The notes under the pieces were generated by a model, which searched no databases, was not told where the DNA came from, and was given only the letters and a program-made list of their open reading frames with translations. 64,000 nucleotides of DNA, from assembly GCF_013055795.1 (NCBI RefSeq), contig NZ_JABETO010000002.1:67738-131737 (forward strand). Reading direction: 5' to 3'. This DNA comes from Streptomyces sp. I05A-00742 (GTDB taxonomy: Bacteria; Actinomycetota; Actinomycetes; Streptomycetales; Streptomycetaceae). Every line of letters begins with the position of its first letter. Position 1 is the stretch's first letter. Positions 25,718 through 35,526 of the stretch are shown here, one piece after another. Made by a program: the position numbers and the translations under genes.

Positions 25718-27235
25718 CTACCGGCCCGGCGGCGCCTCGGCGGCCACCCGGCTGTGCCGCTTGCCGTACAGGAAGTAGACGAGGACGCCCAGAACCATCC
25801 ACACGGCGAACCGCAGCCACGTCTCCGCCGGGAGATTGAGCATCAGCCACAGCGAGGCCAGCACGGACAGCACCGGGACGAAGGGCACGAACGGGGTGCG
25901 GAAGGCGCGCGGCAGGTCGGGCCGGGACCGGCGCAGGAGGACGACGCCGAGGGCGACGACGATGAACGCGAACAGCGTCCCGATGTTGACCAGCTCGGCC
26001 AGGACGTCGATGGACGTGAACCCGGCGACGACGGCGACGACGCCCCCGAGCAGGAGGGTGGAGCGGTAGGGCGTGCCGAAGCGGGGGTGCACGGTGGAGA
26101 AGACCCTGGGCAGCAGGCCGTCGCGGCTCATCGCGAAGAACACCCGGCTCTGCCCGAGCAGCAGGATCATGCAGACGGAGGTGAGGCCGACGGCCGCGCC
26201 GAAGCTGATCAGCCCGGCCCAGAACGGCTGCCCGGCGTCCTTGAAGGCGTCGGCGAGCGGCGCGTCGACGGAGAGCCGGCTGTACTTCTGCATGCCGGTG
26301 ACGACGACGGACACGGCCACGTAGAGCACGGTGCAGATGGCGAGCGAGCCGAGGATGCCGCGCGGTACGTCGCGCTGGGGGTTGTGGGTCTCCTCGGCGG
26401 CGGTGGCGACGATGTCGAAGCCGATGAAGGCGAAGAAGACCACGGCGGCGGCGGAGAAGATGCCCATGACGCCGAAGTGGGACGGGGTGAAGCCGAACAT
26501 CAGCTGGACGAGGGGTGCGGCCATGCCGCTGCTTCCCTCGCTGCCCCGGGAGGGCGGGATGAACGGGTCGTAGTTGGCGCCGGAGATGAAGAACGAGCCC
26601 GCGACGATGACGATGAGGACCACCGTCACCTTCACACCCACGACGACCGAGGTGACGCGCGACGACAGTTTCATCCCGGCCACCAGGATCGCGGTCAGCA
26701 CCAGCACCAGGACGCAGGCGAGGAGGTCGAAGCCGAAGCGGCCGCTGTGCGGCCCGGAGAGGGCCGCCGGGAAGTGCCAGCCGGCCGTGTCCAGCAGTGA
26801 GCGGATATAGCCGGACCAGCCGACGGAGACGACGGCGCAGCCCAGCGCCAGTTCCAGGATCAGGTCCCAGCCGATGATCCAGGCGGGCAGTTCGCCGAGC
26901 GAGGCGTACGAGAAGGTGTACGCGGACCCGGCCACGGGCACCGTCGAGGCGAACTCGGCGTAGCAGAGCGCCGCGAGCCCGCAGACGATGCCGGCGAGGA
27001 CGAAGGACAGCGCGACGGAGGGGCCCGCGCTCTCCCTGGCGACCTTCCCGGTGAGGACGAAGATGCCGGTGCCGATGACGACGCCCACGCCGAAGACGGT
27101 GAGGTCGAGGGCGGAGAGCGACTTCTTGAGGACGTGTTCCGGTTCCTCGGTGTCCCGGATGGACTGCTCCACCGTCTTCGTCCGGAACATCCCGCTCCTG
27201 CCGCGGTCGTTCCGGGTCGGTCGCTCCGTGCTCAT
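25718..27235 (-). CDS. APC-family amino acid permease (cationic amino acid transporter type)
   Basis: The 505-residue transporter has twelve or more membrane segments. The family-defining start of TM1, FGVGVVIGTGIFVLTG, and the TM6 region FFAFIGFDIVATAAEETHNPQRD are typical of CAT-type APC permeases that import amino acids with protons. It is transcribed alone, with no enzyme gene suggesting a particular amino acid. Start ATG 27235 gives a normal N-terminal tail before TM1. Confidence 0.9.
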   Translation of the reverse strand: MSTERPTRNDRGRSGMFRTKTVEQSIRDTEEPEHVLKKSLSALDLTVFGVGVVIGTGIFVLTGKVARESAGPSVALSFVLAGIVCGLAALCYAEFASTVPVAGSAYTFSYASLGELPAWIIGWDLILELALGCAVVSVGWSGYIRSLLDTAGWHFPAALSGPHSGRFGFDLLACVLVLVLTAILVAGMKLSSRVTSVVVGVKVTVVLIVIVAGSFFISGANYDPFIPPSRGSEGSSGMAAPLVQLMFGFTPSHFGVMGIFSAAAVVFFAFIGFDIVATAAEETHNPQRDVPRGILGSLAICTVLYVAVSVVVTGMQKYSRLSVDAPLADAFKDAGQPFWAGLISFGAAVGLTSVCMILLLGQSRVFFAMSRDGLLPRVFSTVHPRFGTPYRSTLLLGGVVAVVAGFTSIDVLAELVNIGTLFAFIVVALGVVLLRRSRPDLPRAFRTPFVPFVPVLSVLASLWLMLNLPAETWLRFAVWMVLGVLVYFLYGKRHSRVAAEAPPGR

Positions 27236-27392
27236 CGGCCCACCTCCACCAGCTCGGTTGCGTCACCCTCGTGCGGGCACTGCCCTCGTCCCTGAACTGA
27301 GCGAGTGTCCGCGATGTTCGGTGCCCGCCCCGGGGGGCCACAGCCTCCCTGCCGCCGGATTCACCCGATGGAGGGCAGGCGCGGGTATGCGC

Positions 27393-27436
27393 GAGGGCCG
27401 GCCGGACCACCCGGGAGGATGGTCCGACCGGCCCTC
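27393..27436. terminator. dxs terminator hairpin
   Basis: Arms at 27393-27409 and 27420-27436 (GAGGGCCGGCCGGACCA against TGGTCCGACCGGCCCTC) pair over 17 bp with one mismatch, 22 bp past the dxs stop on the minus strand. Confidence 0.8.
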
Positions 27437-27457
27437 GTGAGCCGCCGGTGGGCGCGG

Positions 27458-29437
27458 TCAGTCGCGGGCGGCCTCGGCGGGCTCGCCCGGCCCGTCCGCA
27501 CCCGGGAGCACGGCGGCCTCGGCGGCCTCCGTGACGCTGCCCGCGGCGGGGGCGCCGTCGAGCTTCGCGACCAGACCGGTGACCTGACGGGCGATGTCCG
27601 GGGCGGTCAGCCCGATCTCGGCCATGACCTCCTTGCGGGAGGCGTGGTCGAGGAAGCGCTGCGGGATGCCGAAGTCGCGCAGCGGCAGGTCGACGCCCGC
27701 GTCGCGCAGCGCCTGGGCGACGGCCGAACCGACGCCGCCCACACGGCCGTTGTCCTCGACGGTGACCACGACACGGTGCTCCCGGGCCAGCCCGGGCAGC
27801 GCCTCGTCGACCGGCTTGACCCAGCGGGGGTCGACGACGGTGGAGGAGATGCCCTGCTTGTCGAGCAGGTCCGCGATCTCCAGGCACATCGGGGCGAGCG
27901 CGCCGACGGAGACGATGAGCGCGTCCGGACGGACGGCGTCGTCGGCCGGGCGGCGCAGCACGTCCATGCCGCCGACGCGGCCCACGGCGTGGACCGCCGG
28001 GCCCACCGTGCCCTTGGAGTAGCGCACCACGGTCGGCGCGTCCGCGACCTCGACGGCCTCGCGGAGCTGGGCGCGGACCTGGTCGGCGTCGCGCGGGGCG
28101 GCGATCCGCAGGCCGGGGACGACCTGGAGGATCGACATGTCCCACATGCCGTTGTGCGAGGCGCCGTCGTCGCCGGTGACGCCCGCCCGGTCGAGGACGA
28201 AGGTGACACCGCACCGGTGCAGGGCCACGTCCATCAGCACCTGGTCGAAGGCGCGGTTGAGGAACGTCGCGTAGACGGCGAAGACCGGGTGCAGACCGCC
28301 GGTGGCCAGACCCGCCGCGGAGGTGGCGGCGTGCTGCTCGGCGATGCCCACGTCGTAGACGCGGTCCGGGAACGCCTTGGCGAACTTGCCGAGTCCGACC
28401 GGCTGCATCATGGCGGCCGTGATCGCGACGATGTCCTCGCGCTCGCGGCCGAGGGCGACCATCTCGTCGCCGAAGACGGACGTCCAGCTGGCGCCGGACG
28501 CGGCGACCGGCAGCCCGGTGTCCGGGTGGATGACGCCGATGCCGTGGAACCGGTCCGCCTCGTGCTGCTCGGCCGGCTGGTAGCCGCGGCCCTTCTCGGT
28601 GAGGCAGTGGACGATCACCGGGCCGCCGAAGCGCTTGGCACGCTGGAGGGCGGACTCCAGGGCCTCGATGTCATGGCCGTCGATGGGGCCGACGTACTTC
28701 AGGCCCAGGTCCTCGAACATGCCCTGCGGGGCGATGAAGTCCTTCAGGCCCTTCTTCGCGCCGTGCAGGGTCTCGTACAGCGGCTTGCCGACGACCGGGG
28801 TGCGCTCCAGGAGGTCCTTGCCGCGGGCCAGGAAACGCTCGTAGCCGTCCGTGGTGCGGAGGGTGGCCAGGTGATTGGCGAGCCCGCCGATGGTGGGCTC
28901 GTAGGAGCGCTCGTTGTCGTTGACGACGATGACGAGCGGGCGGTCCTTGGCGACGGCGATGTTGTTCAGCGCCTCCCAGGCCATACCGCCGGTGAGCGCA
29001 CCGTCCCCGATGACCGCGACGACGTGCCGGTCGTCCCGGCCCAGCACCTGGTTGGCCTTCGCGAGGCCGTCTGCCCAGCCCAGGACGGTCGACGCATGGC
29101 TGTTCTCGATGACGTCGTGCTCCGACTCGGCCCGCGACGGATAGCCGGACAGGCCGTCCTTCGCCCGCAGCCCGGAGAAGTCCTGGCGGCCGGTGAGCAG
29201 CTTGTGCACGTACGACTGGTGCCCGGTGTCGAAGAGGACCTTGTCCTTGGGCGAGTCGAAGACGCGGTGCAGGGCGATGGTGAGCTCGACCACTCCGAGG
29301 TTGGGGCCGAGGTGGCCGCCGGTCTTGGAGACGGCGTCGACGAGGAAGGTGCGGATCTCCGCGGCGAGCCGGTCGAGCTGCTCGGGGCTCAGCCGGTCAA
29401 GATCGCGCGGTTCCCTGATGCGGGTCAGCAGGGCCAC
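27458..29437 (-). CDS. dxs: 1-deoxy-D-xylulose-5-phosphate synthase
   Basis: The 659-residue thiamin-diphosphate enzyme joins pyruvate and glyceraldehyde 3-phosphate in the first step of the MEP isoprenoid pathway. The ThDP motif [16 protein letters not shown], the early His-containing [15 protein letters not shown] and the transketolase-like [16 protein letters not shown] are all present, followed by the C-terminal transketolase domain. The GTG start follows AAGGAGG by six bases. The C-terminus is extended by an Ala/Glu-rich tail. No terpene synthase is nearby, so this is the housekeeping copy or one of two. Confidence 0.97.
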   Translation of the reverse strand: MALLTRIREPRDLDRLSPEQLDRLAAEIRTFLVDAVSKTGGHLGPNLGVVELTIALHRVFDSPKDKVLFDTGHQSYVHKLLTGRQDFSGLRAKDGLSGYPSRAESEHDVIENSHASTVLGWADGLAKANQVLGRDDRHVVAVIGDGALTGGMAWEALNNIAVAKDRPLVIVVNDNERSYEPTIGGLANHLATLRTTDGYERFLARGKDLLERTPVVGKPLYETLHGAKKGLKDFIAPQGMFEDLGLKYVGPIDGHDIEALESALQRAKRFGGPVIVHCLTEKGRGYQPAEQHEADRFHGIGVIHPDTGLPVAASGASWTSVFGDEMVALGREREDIVAITAAMMQPVGLGKFAKAFPDRVYDVGIAEQHAATSAAGLATGGLHPVFAVYATFLNRAFDQVLMDVALHRCGVTFVLDRAGVTGDDGASHNGMWDMSILQVVPGLRIAAPRDADQVRAQLREAVEVADAPTVVRYSKGTVGPAVHAVGRVGGMDVLRRPADDAVRPDALIVSVGALAPMCLEIADLLDKQGISSTVVDPRWVKPVDEALPGLAREHRVVVTVEDNGRVGGVGSAVAQALRDAGVDLPLRDFGIPQRFLDHASRKEVMAEIGLTAPDIARQVTGLVAKLDGAPAAGSVTEAAEAAVLPGADGPGEPAEAARD

Positions 29438-29519
29438 CCGTGCCTCCTTAAGCTGTCGAGCTTTTGCCGGTCGGTCGAGTCTAATCTTCCGCTTGGGATG
29501 GCGGTGAACGGGTGAGGGG

Positions 29520-29682
29520 AACTATGTCACCCGGACGGCCCGCGTCCTCAAACGCCGGACGGGCTGTTTCAGCCCGTCCGGCGTTTGAGGACAAGCGGCG
29601 AAGCCGCTTTCAGGGGGTCTGGGGGCTCGCCCCCAGGAATCGGCGAAGGGGTGGGACCGGGGCACAGCCCGCCGCAGGCGCG
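29520..29682. repeat. Palindromic intergenic element, copy 4 (right half)
   Basis: A 22-bp perfect inverted repeat (29544-29565 and 29571-29592, arm ending CGCCGGACGGGCT) is followed by the right-half sequence found at 22396-22482. It includes GGGGGCTCGCCCCCAGGAATCGG and ends at the xylH stop codon. It serves as the terminator of xylFGH; dxs starts on the other side. Confidence 0.8.
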
Positions 29683-30960
29683 CTACGCGCGCCCCGCCGT
29701 CCGCTGCGTCCGCCGCGAGACCGAGTCGATCACCACCGCGGCCAGCAGAACAGCACCCGTGATCATGTACTGCACGGCGGAGGCGATACCCAGCAGCGCC
29801 ATCCCCGAAGCGATCGACTGGATCACCAGCACACCCAGCAGCGCCGACCACGTCTTGCCCCGCCCCCCGAAGAGGCTCGTACCGCCGATCACCGCCGCGG
29901 CGATCGCGTTCATCAGCAGGCTGCCCGCCCCCGACGACTGATTCGCCGCGTTGATCTGCGAGGCCAGGAACATCCCGCCCAGCGCCGCCATGGTCCCGGA
30001 CAGCGCGAAGACCGAGATCCGCACCATGGCCACGTCGATGCCGGCCCGGCGGGCGGCCTCGACGCCGCCGCCGAGGGCGAAGACCTTGCGGCCGTAGCGG
30101 GTGCGGCGCAGCACCAGGTCGAAGGCGACCACGATGCCGAGGAAGATCACCACGGCCAGGGGGAGGCCCTTGTACTGGTTGAAGACCCACGCCACCGCGT
30201 ACGCGGGCACCGCGAGGGCGGCCGTGCGCAGCACGGTCTCGACGAGCGGCCGGCTGGGCACCCCGGCGGCGGCCCGCCGGCGGGCGTCCCGGTGGGCGAC
30301 GAGGAAGTAGCCGAGGACGGTGGCCGTGGCCAGCCCGTACGCGGCGGAGATGTCCTCGAAGTAGTGGTTGGTCAGCGCGGCGACCAGCCCCGAGTCGTCG
30401 AGGTTGATCGTCCCGTTGGAGCCGAGGACCTCCAGCATCAGGCCGTTCCAGCCGAGCAGGCCGGCCAGCGTCACGACGAACGCGGGCACGCCGATACGGG
30501 CGAAGAAGAAGCCGTGCAGCACGCCGGCGACGGTGCCGGAGAGGATCGCGAGGATCAGTGCCAGCCACTCGGGCATGCCGCGGTCGACGTTGAGCACCGC
30601 GAAGACCGCCGCGGCCAGGCCGCTGACCGAGCCGACGGAGAGGTCGATCTCGCCCAGGATGAGGACGAAGACGATGCCGACGGCGATCAGCCCGGTGCCC
30701 GCGGCGGCGATGAAGAGGTTGGAGAGGTTCTCGGCGCCGAGGAAGGCCGAGTCCTGGAGCTGGAACACCAGGCAGATGACGATCAGGCCGACGACGACGG
30801 GCAGCGAGCCCAGCTCGCCGCTGCGCAGCTTGCGGAGGAATTCGCCCCAGTAGCCGGCGAGGCCCTCCTCGCGGACGAGCAGCCGGGGGTCGACGGGGGT
30901 GACGGCGGCCGGAGCCACGGGCTGCGGGCCGTCGGGGGTCTTCGACAGGTCGGTGGTCAT
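29683..30960 (-). CDS. xylH: Xylose-type sugar ABC transporter permease
   Basis: The 425-residue permease has about ten membrane segments and the BPD_transp_2 signature of CUT2 importers (GEIDLSVGSVSGLAA, then ALGGGVEAARRAGIDV, then GGTSLFGGRGKTWSAL). It forms the membrane channel for the sugar delivered by XylF. Its ATG overlaps the xylG stop (ATGA). A cytoplasmic insert rich in Arg (HRDARRRAAAGVPSR) is typical for XylH. Confidence 0.9.
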   Translation of the reverse strand: MTTDLSKTPDGPQPVAPAAVTPVDPRLLVREEGLAGYWGEFLRKLRSGELGSLPVVVGLIVICLVFQLQDSAFLGAENLSNLFIAAAGTGLIAVGIVFVLILGEIDLSVGSVSGLAAAVFAVLNVDRGMPEWLALILAILSGTVAGVLHGFFFARIGVPAFVVTLAGLLGWNGLMLEVLGSNGTINLDDSGLVAALTNHYFEDISAAYGLATATVLGYFLVAHRDARRRAAAGVPSRPLVETVLRTAALAVPAYAVAWVFNQYKGLPLAVVIFLGIVVAFDLVLRRTRYGRKVFALGGGVEAARRAGIDVAMVRISVFALSGTMAALGGMFLASQINAANQSSGAGSLLMNAIAAAVIGGTSLFGGRGKTWSALLGVLVIQSIASGMALLGIASAVQYMITGAVLLAAVVIDSVSRRTQRTAGRA

Positions 30961-31736
30961 GCCCGGTCCTCCGCGGTACGGGCCTTACGGCGGGTGACAG
31001 CGTTGTCAGTGGCGCCGGTGATGGCCGAGACGATCTCTTCCTGGGAGGTGGTGCGCACGGCGAAGACTCCGTTGTTCCGGCCGAGGCGCAGCACCGCGAC
31101 CCGGTCGGCGACGGCCTGGACGTCGGCCATGTTGTGGCTGATGAGGATCACTCCGAGACCCCGCTCGCGCAGCCGTTCCACCAGGTCGAGGACCTGTGCG
31201 GTCTGCTCCACGCCGAGCGCGGCGGTGGGCTCGTCGAGGATGACGACCTTGGGCTCGCCCAGCAGCGAGCGGGCGATGGCGACGGTCTGCCGCTGGCCGC
31301 CGGAGAGCGAGGCGACCGGGATCCGGACGCTGGGGATACGGATGGACAGGGTGGCGAGCAGCTCGCGGGCGCGCCGCTCCATCTCGACCTCGTCCAGCAC
31401 CCCGAGGCGCCCGATCTCGCGGCCGAGGAAGAGGTTGCCGACGACGTCGAGGTTGTCGCAGAGCGCGAGGTCCTGGTAGACGGTCGCGATGCCGAGCTCC
31501 TGGGCGGTGTGCGGCCGGTCGATGGTGACGGGCCGCCCCTCCCACTCGATGACGCCGTCGTCGGCGGGCGCGACGCCCGCGATGGTCTTGACGAGGGTGG
31601 ACTTGCCGGCGCCGTTGTCGCCCACCAGGGCGACCACCTCACCGGGACGGATCTCCAGTTCCACGTCGGTCAGCGCCTGGACGGCACCGAACCGCTTGGA
31701 GATCCCGCGCAACGCCAGCACGGGCGCAGCGGACAT
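30957..31736 (-). CDS. xylG: Sugar ABC transporter ATP-binding protein
   Basis: The 259-residue ATPase has Walker A (GDNGAGKST), signature (LSGGQRQTVAIARSL), Walker B (VVILDEPTAAL) and the switch His (LISHNMADV). CUT2 ATPases often contain two fused domains; this one has a single domain, as in other Streptomyces XylG proteins, so it should act as a homodimer. Its last codons contain a 14-bp palindrome-like site also seen before xylF and the GH92 gene. Confidence 0.93.
   Translation of the reverse strand: MSAAPVLALRGISKRFGAVQALTDVELEIRPGEVVALVGDNGAGKSTLVKTIAGVAPADDGVIEWEGRPVTIDRPHTAQELGIATVYQDLALCDNLDVVGNLFLGREIGRLGVLDEVEMERRARELLATLSIRIPSVRIPVASLSGGQRQTVAIARSLLGEPKVVILDEPTAALGVEQTAQVLDLVERLRERGLGVILISHNMADVQAVADRVAVLRLGRNNGVFAVRTTSQEEIVSAITGATDNAVTRRKARTAEDRA
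30995..31008. promoter_or_regulatory. LacI-like palindrome 35 bp upstream of xylH, inside xylG
   Basis: TGACAGCGTTGTCA has one mismatch from a perfect palindrome and matches TGRCARCGWTGYCA, the pattern shared with sites at 32977 and 38304. It is coding sequence, so it may be chance or an internal operator. Confidence 0.35.
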
Positions 31737-31766
31737 GTGGATCAGCTCCTCGGGGTGGGTGCGTCC

Positions 31767-32876
31767 CTACTTGAGGCCGGCCACGTCACAGGCGGCCCTG
31801 TACTTGGCGGTGCAGATCTCCTGGAGGGTGAAGAACCCCTCCTTGCCGACGTACTTGGGGATGTCGGCCTTGGTGAGGGCGAAGGGGTCCACGATGATCG
31901 CGGGGATCTTCTTCTGGGTGCCGCTGTCGACCGTCGTCTTCGCGACGGTCTCCACCTTCTTGCCCTGCGCGAGATGGACCGCCAGCGTGGCCGCCGCCTC
32001 CGTCTCGGGCACGTACGGTTTGTAGACGCTCATGAACTGCTCGTCCGCGAGGATCCGCTGGACGGCGGAGAGCTCGGCGTCCTGGCCGGTGACCGGCGGG
32101 AGCCTGTCGAAGCCGGCGCTCTTGAGGGCGGTGATGATGCCGCCCGCCATGCCGTCGTTGGCCGAGTAGACGCCGACGACGTTCTCCTTGCCGAGCGAGG
32201 AGATCGCGCCCTTCATGTTCTCGTTGGCGTTCTCCGGCTTCCACTCCTTGGTGTCGTACTCCTTGCCGATCTTCACCTTTCCGTCGAGCACGGAATGGGC
32301 GCCGTCCTTGTACATCTTGGCGTTGGGGTCGGTGACCGAGCCGTTCATCATGACGATCTGGCCCTTGCCGGCGTGGTCGCCGAGTTCCTTGAGCAGCGAC
32401 TCGCCCTGGATCTTCCCGACCCGCTCGTTGTCCACGGAGGTGTACGCGTCGACCGGCCCTTCCGCCAGCCGGTCGTACGCGACGACGGGGATTCCCTTGT
32501 CGTGCGCCTTCTTCACCGAGCTCGCTATCGACTTGGCGTCCACCGCGTCGACGATCAGCGCGTCGACCTTCTTGGTGATCATCGTGTCGACCTGCTGCTG
32601 CTGGACGGACGCGTCCTGCTTGGCGTTCTCGTAGAGGACGGTGGCGCTGGTGCCCGCCAATTCCTTGATCTTCTTTTCGAGCAGCGGCTTGTCGAAACGC
32701 TCGTAGCGCGCGGTCTGGTTCTCCGGAAGGAGCAGCCCGATGGTCAGCGAGCCCTTGCCTTCCTTCTTCTTGTCCCCGTTGTCGCCGGCCTCTTTGGCCT
32801 TGCCGCAGGCGCCGAGCGCCACGGCCGTCGAGAAAGCGGCGACGGCCACCGCTGCACGACGCAGATGCGTATTCAC
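31767..32876 (-). CDS. xylF: Sugar-binding lipoprotein of CUT2 ABC transporter
   Basis: The 369-residue periplasmic-binding-protein family member is anchored outside the membrane through the lipobox ALGAC. The Lys/Gly-rich linker leads to SLTIGLLLPENQTARYERFDKPL, a start typical of XylF. VDALIVDAVDAKSIASSVKKA is also characteristic. GTG 32876 follows GGGAGG at good spacing; an upstream ATG at 32945 would lack it. First gene of xylFGH. The natural sugar is inferred to be xylose or a similar pentose from the family. Confidence 0.9.
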   Translation of the reverse strand: MNTHLRRAAVAVAAFSTAVALGACGKAKEAGDNGDKKKEGKGSLTIGLLLPENQTARYERFDKPLLEKKIKELAGTSATVLYENAKQDASVQQQQVDTMITKKVDALIVDAVDAKSIASSVKKAHDKGIPVVAYDRLAEGPVDAYTSVDNERVGKIQGESLLKELGDHAGKGQIVMMNGSVTDPNAKMYKDGAHSVLDGKVKIGKEYDTKEWKPENANENMKGAISSLGKENVVGVYSANDGMAGGIITALKSAGFDRLPPVTGQDAELSAVQRILADEQFMSVYKPYVPETEAAATLAVHLAQGKKVETVAKTTVDSGTQKKIPAIIVDPFALTKADIPKYVGKEGFFTLQEICTAKYRAACDVAGLK

Positions 32877-32976
32877 GTACGGATACCTCCCTGACATGGC
32901 CGCGCCGTTGCGGCCGAGGTGACCGGAAGTCAACTCGGACCGCAAAGGGGCGTCAAGAAGTAAATCCTTAACGAGA

Positions 32977-32990
32977 TGGCAACGATGCCA
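32977..32990. promoter_or_regulatory. LacI/ROK-like palindrome upstream of xylF
   Basis: TGGCAACGATGCCA has arms TGGCA and TGCCA and lies 101 bp before xylF, in the gap to the ROK gene end. It fits TGRCARCGWTGYCA, also present before the GH92 gene. Confidence 0.5.
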
Positions 32991-33058
32991 TGCGTTATGA
33001 GCGTGAACTCAAGAGGTGTGTTGCCCGGGCGGCGGGCAGCGGGTTGCGCGGAGCGGCT

Positions 33059-34261
33059 TCAGACGGAGTCGGGCGTGTCCGCCGACGCGGTCCCGTCCAG
33101 CAGCGAGGAATCGCCCATCTCGCTGAGCACCAGCGCCAGCGCCCCGAGCACCTCGGCCCGGCCGCCCAGCGCACCCGGCACGACCTCCAACTGCCGTGCG
33201 GCGCTGGGGATCGCGTACCGTCCGACCGACTCCCGGATGGGCGCGAGGACGAGCTCGCCGGCCTCCGCGAGGTCCCCGCCGAGCACCACCCGACTGGGGT
33301 TGAGGAGGTTGCAGAGGCTCGCCACGCCGCTTCCGATGTGCCGGCCGACGTCCGCGATCACCCGGCGGCAGCCGGCGTCGCCCTCGCGGGCCAGCCGGAC
33401 CATGCGCGGCGCGGTCAGGTCGGGGCCGTGGGCCGAGTGCAGCAGCGGCAGCACGTAGCGGTGGGCGGTGAAGGTCTCCAGGCAGCCGCGGTTGCCGCAG
33501 CGGCAGACGGGACCGGACTCGTCCAGGGTGATGTGGCCGATCTCACCGGCGGTGCCGCCGGGCCCCCGGTAGATCTGGCCGTTGATCACCAGACCGGCGC
33601 CGACGCCGCTGGCGACCTTGATGTAGGCGAGGTCACCGGCCCCGCGGCCGGCCCCCCAGACCAGCTCGCCGAGGGCGCCGAGGTTGGCGTCGTTGTCGAC
33701 GTGCACCGGGACGCCCAGCCGCGCGGCCAGGTCGTCCCGGGGGTTGGTGCCGGCCCAGCCCGGCAGGATCGCGGTCGAGCCGAGCACCCCGGCCACATCG
33801 ATCGGCCCGGGCACCCCGAGGCCCACCCCGACGATCTTCCGAGGGTTGATGCCCGTGGCCGCGATCAGCGTCTTGACCAGGTGTTCCGCCCGCTCCAGGC
33901 CCTGGGCGGCGGAGGCGTCCACGTCCAGCGGCTCGGCCTCCTCGGCCAGCACCCGGTGGGCCAGGTTGCCGACGGCGACACGCAGGTGGGTATGGCCGAA
34001 GTCGACGCCCACGACGATCCCCGCGTCGCCCGAGAGGGAGACGCTGCGGGCCCGCCGGCCGCCGGAGGAGGTGGGGGTCACCTCGACCGTGCCATTGTCC
34101 TTCAGCTCACGGACGATGTTGGAGACGGTGGCCGCCGACAGCCCGGTGGTCCGGGCGATCTCCGCCTGGGTGAGCGCCCCCGACCTTCGCACCGCGCGTA
34201 CGACCCGCTCCAGGTTGGCCCGGTGCAGCGACGACTGCGACCCCGGAGTCTCCACGCCCAT
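33059..34261 (-). CDS. ROK-family transcriptional regulator, Rok7B7-like
   Basis: The 400-residue protein joins an N-terminal winged helix (QAEIARTTGLSAATVSNIVREL) to a ROK sugar-kinase-like domain. It has the ATP-site start VGVDFGHTHLRVAVG, a GLGVPGPID segment and the zinc site CRCGNRGCLET, with an ExGH-type HITLDE before it. Regulators of this type next to xylFGH and ngcEFG control carbon use and antibiotics in S. coelicolor (Rok7B7), and this is probably the orthologue. ATG 34261 has GGGAG just upstream; two further ATGs lie 15 and 21 bp before it. Confidence 0.88.
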   Translation of the reverse strand: MGVETPGSQSSLHRANLERVVRAVRRSGALTQAEIARTTGLSAATVSNIVRELKDNGTVEVTPTSSGGRRARSVSLSGDAGIVVGVDFGHTHLRVAVGNLAHRVLAEEAEPLDVDASAAQGLERAEHLVKTLIAATGINPRKIVGVGLGVPGPIDVAGVLGSTAILPGWAGTNPRDDLAARLGVPVHVDNDANLGALGELVWGAGRGAGDLAYIKVASGVGAGLVINGQIYRGPGGTAGEIGHITLDESGPVCRCGNRGCLETFTAHRYVLPLLHSAHGPDLTAPRMVRLAREGDAGCRRVIADVGRHIGSGVASLCNLLNPSRVVLGGDLAEAGELVLAPIRESVGRYAIPSAARQLEVVPGALGGRAEVLGALALVLSEMGDSSLLDGTASADTPDSV

Positions 34262-34494
34262 CCACTCCCGCCTCATCGGCACGGCACGACCGCCGTACCG
34301 GCCGCCGGACTACGACAGTGGAGCCCGGCATCCATACAACATATGAACTCTAAGCTCAGCCGCACACCCGGGAACCCGTCAAGGTCCCGAACACCCCCGA
34401 ACACGTCGGGTCGGCCGGGCGGGGCCCTCCCATGGTACGGATCACTTGTTACGGATCACTCCCGCGAGGCGAGGCGAGGCGGGACGGGAGCGGT

Positions 34495-34545
34495 CGCGAG
34501 GGGCGGGGGCGGGGGCGGGGGCGGGGGCGGAGCGGGGAGCCGCCC
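34495..34545. repeat. G-rich hexamer tract after ngcG
   Basis: Five or so tandem GGGGGC units form a run of six G-tracts on the plus strand, starting at about 34499, close to the ngcG stop codon. It could fold as a G-quadruplex in DNA, while the ngcG transcript would be C-rich here. An 11-base direct repeat (TACGGATCACT) lies just before it at about 34437-34459. Confidence 0.6.
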
Positions 34546-34550
34546 GGGGG

Positions 34551-35471
34551 CTACTTCAGCGCCCCGGCCGTCAGACCGGACTGCACCTGGCGCTGGAAGA
34601 CGATGTACGCGGCCAGGACGGGCAGCATCGCGATCACCAGACCGGCGAAGAGCCCGGACCAGTCGCCCCTGTACCGCTGGCTGGCGGCGAGCGCGACCAG
34701 GCCCTGGGGCAGCAGCTTCTTGTCCTCGTCCCCGATGTTGAGCACCGCGGGCAGCAGGTACTGGTTCCACTGGCCGAGGAAGTTGAAGATGCCCACGCTG
34801 ATCAGCCCGGGCTTGGCCATCGGCAGCATCACCTGGAAGAAGGTCCGGGTGTGCGAGGCGCCGTCGATCATGGCCGCCTCCGCGACGGAGGAGGGCAGCG
34901 TCCGGAAGAAACCGGTCATGAAGAAGACCGTGAAGGGCAGCGAATAGGCGATGTAGACGAGGATCAGCCCGGGATAGGTGTTGAGCAGCTGCATGTTCTT
35001 CATCACGAAGAACAGCGGCACCAGCGCCAGGATCACCGGGAAGCTCATCCCGCCCACGAACAGGTAGTAGACGAAGCGGTTGCCGGGGAAGTCGAAGCGG
35101 GCCAGCACATAGGCCGCCATCGAGCCGATCAGCATCGTCCCGGCGAGCGAACCCGCCACCACCACGGTCGAGTTGAGGAAGTACTGGCTCATGTGGGCCT
35201 GGGACCAGGCGCGGCTCCAGGCGTCGAAGTGCAGGCTCTTCGGCAGCGCCCACGGCGAGGAGAAGATCTCCTTGTCGGTCTTGAAGGCGCTCATCACCGC
35301 CCACAGCAGCGGCAGGGTGACCATCAGGCCCCAGATGACCAGGACGCCGTGCGAGAAGACGTTGAGGGTCCTGCCCTCGCCCTTCTCCCGGCCCGCCCGC
35401 GTCCGTTCCCCCGGCGGGGCGGCCGGCGCGGGGGCGTCCGGGCGGTCCGACGGCTCGGCTTGCACGGTCAC
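34551..35471 (-). CDS. ngcG: CUT1 sugar ABC transporter permease, NgcG-like
   Basis: The 306-residue permease has a long charged N-terminus, then six membrane segments and the EAA loop VAEAAMIDGASHTRTFFQVMLPMAKP that contacts the ATPase. It forms the translocation pore with NgcF for N-acetylglucosamine or chitobiose. It is third in the ngcEFG operon. No ATPase gene is present: Streptomyces CUT1 importers normally share the MsiK ATPase encoded elsewhere. Confidence 0.9.
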   Translation of the reverse strand: MTVQAEPSDRPDAPAPAAPPGERTRAGREKGEGRTLNVFSHGVLVIWGLMVTLPLLWAVMSAFKTDKEIFSSPWALPKSLHFDAWSRAWSQAHMSQYFLNSTVVVAGSLAGTMLIGSMAAYVLARFDFPGNRFVYYLFVGGMSFPVILALVPLFFVMKNMQLLNTYPGLILVYIAYSLPFTVFFMTGFFRTLPSSVAEAAMIDGASHTRTFFQVMLPMAKPGLISVGIFNFLGQWNQYLLPAVLNIGDEDKKLLPQGLVALAASQRYRGDWSGLFAGLVIAMLPVLAAYIVFQRQVQSGLTAGALK

Positions 35472-35526
35472 GGTGCCACCCCCGGGTGGTTGTGCGGACG
35501 GACGGTCGGCGGGAGACGCCCCGGCA

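Noticed and set aside
25671-28214. Long minus-strand frame across the permease and dxs genes
   Set aside because: Composed of Arg/Pro/Ala-rich shadow translation over two well-supported genes in another frame.
27458-29437. Terpene biosynthetic cluster around dxs
   Set aside because: No terpene synthase, prenyltransferase or P450 gene lies near; dxs is flanked by a permease and sugar importers.
29438-29519. Riboswitch or T-box in the dxs leader
   Set aside because: The leader is short, with a normal ribosome site and no paired segments resembling a thiamin or T-box element.
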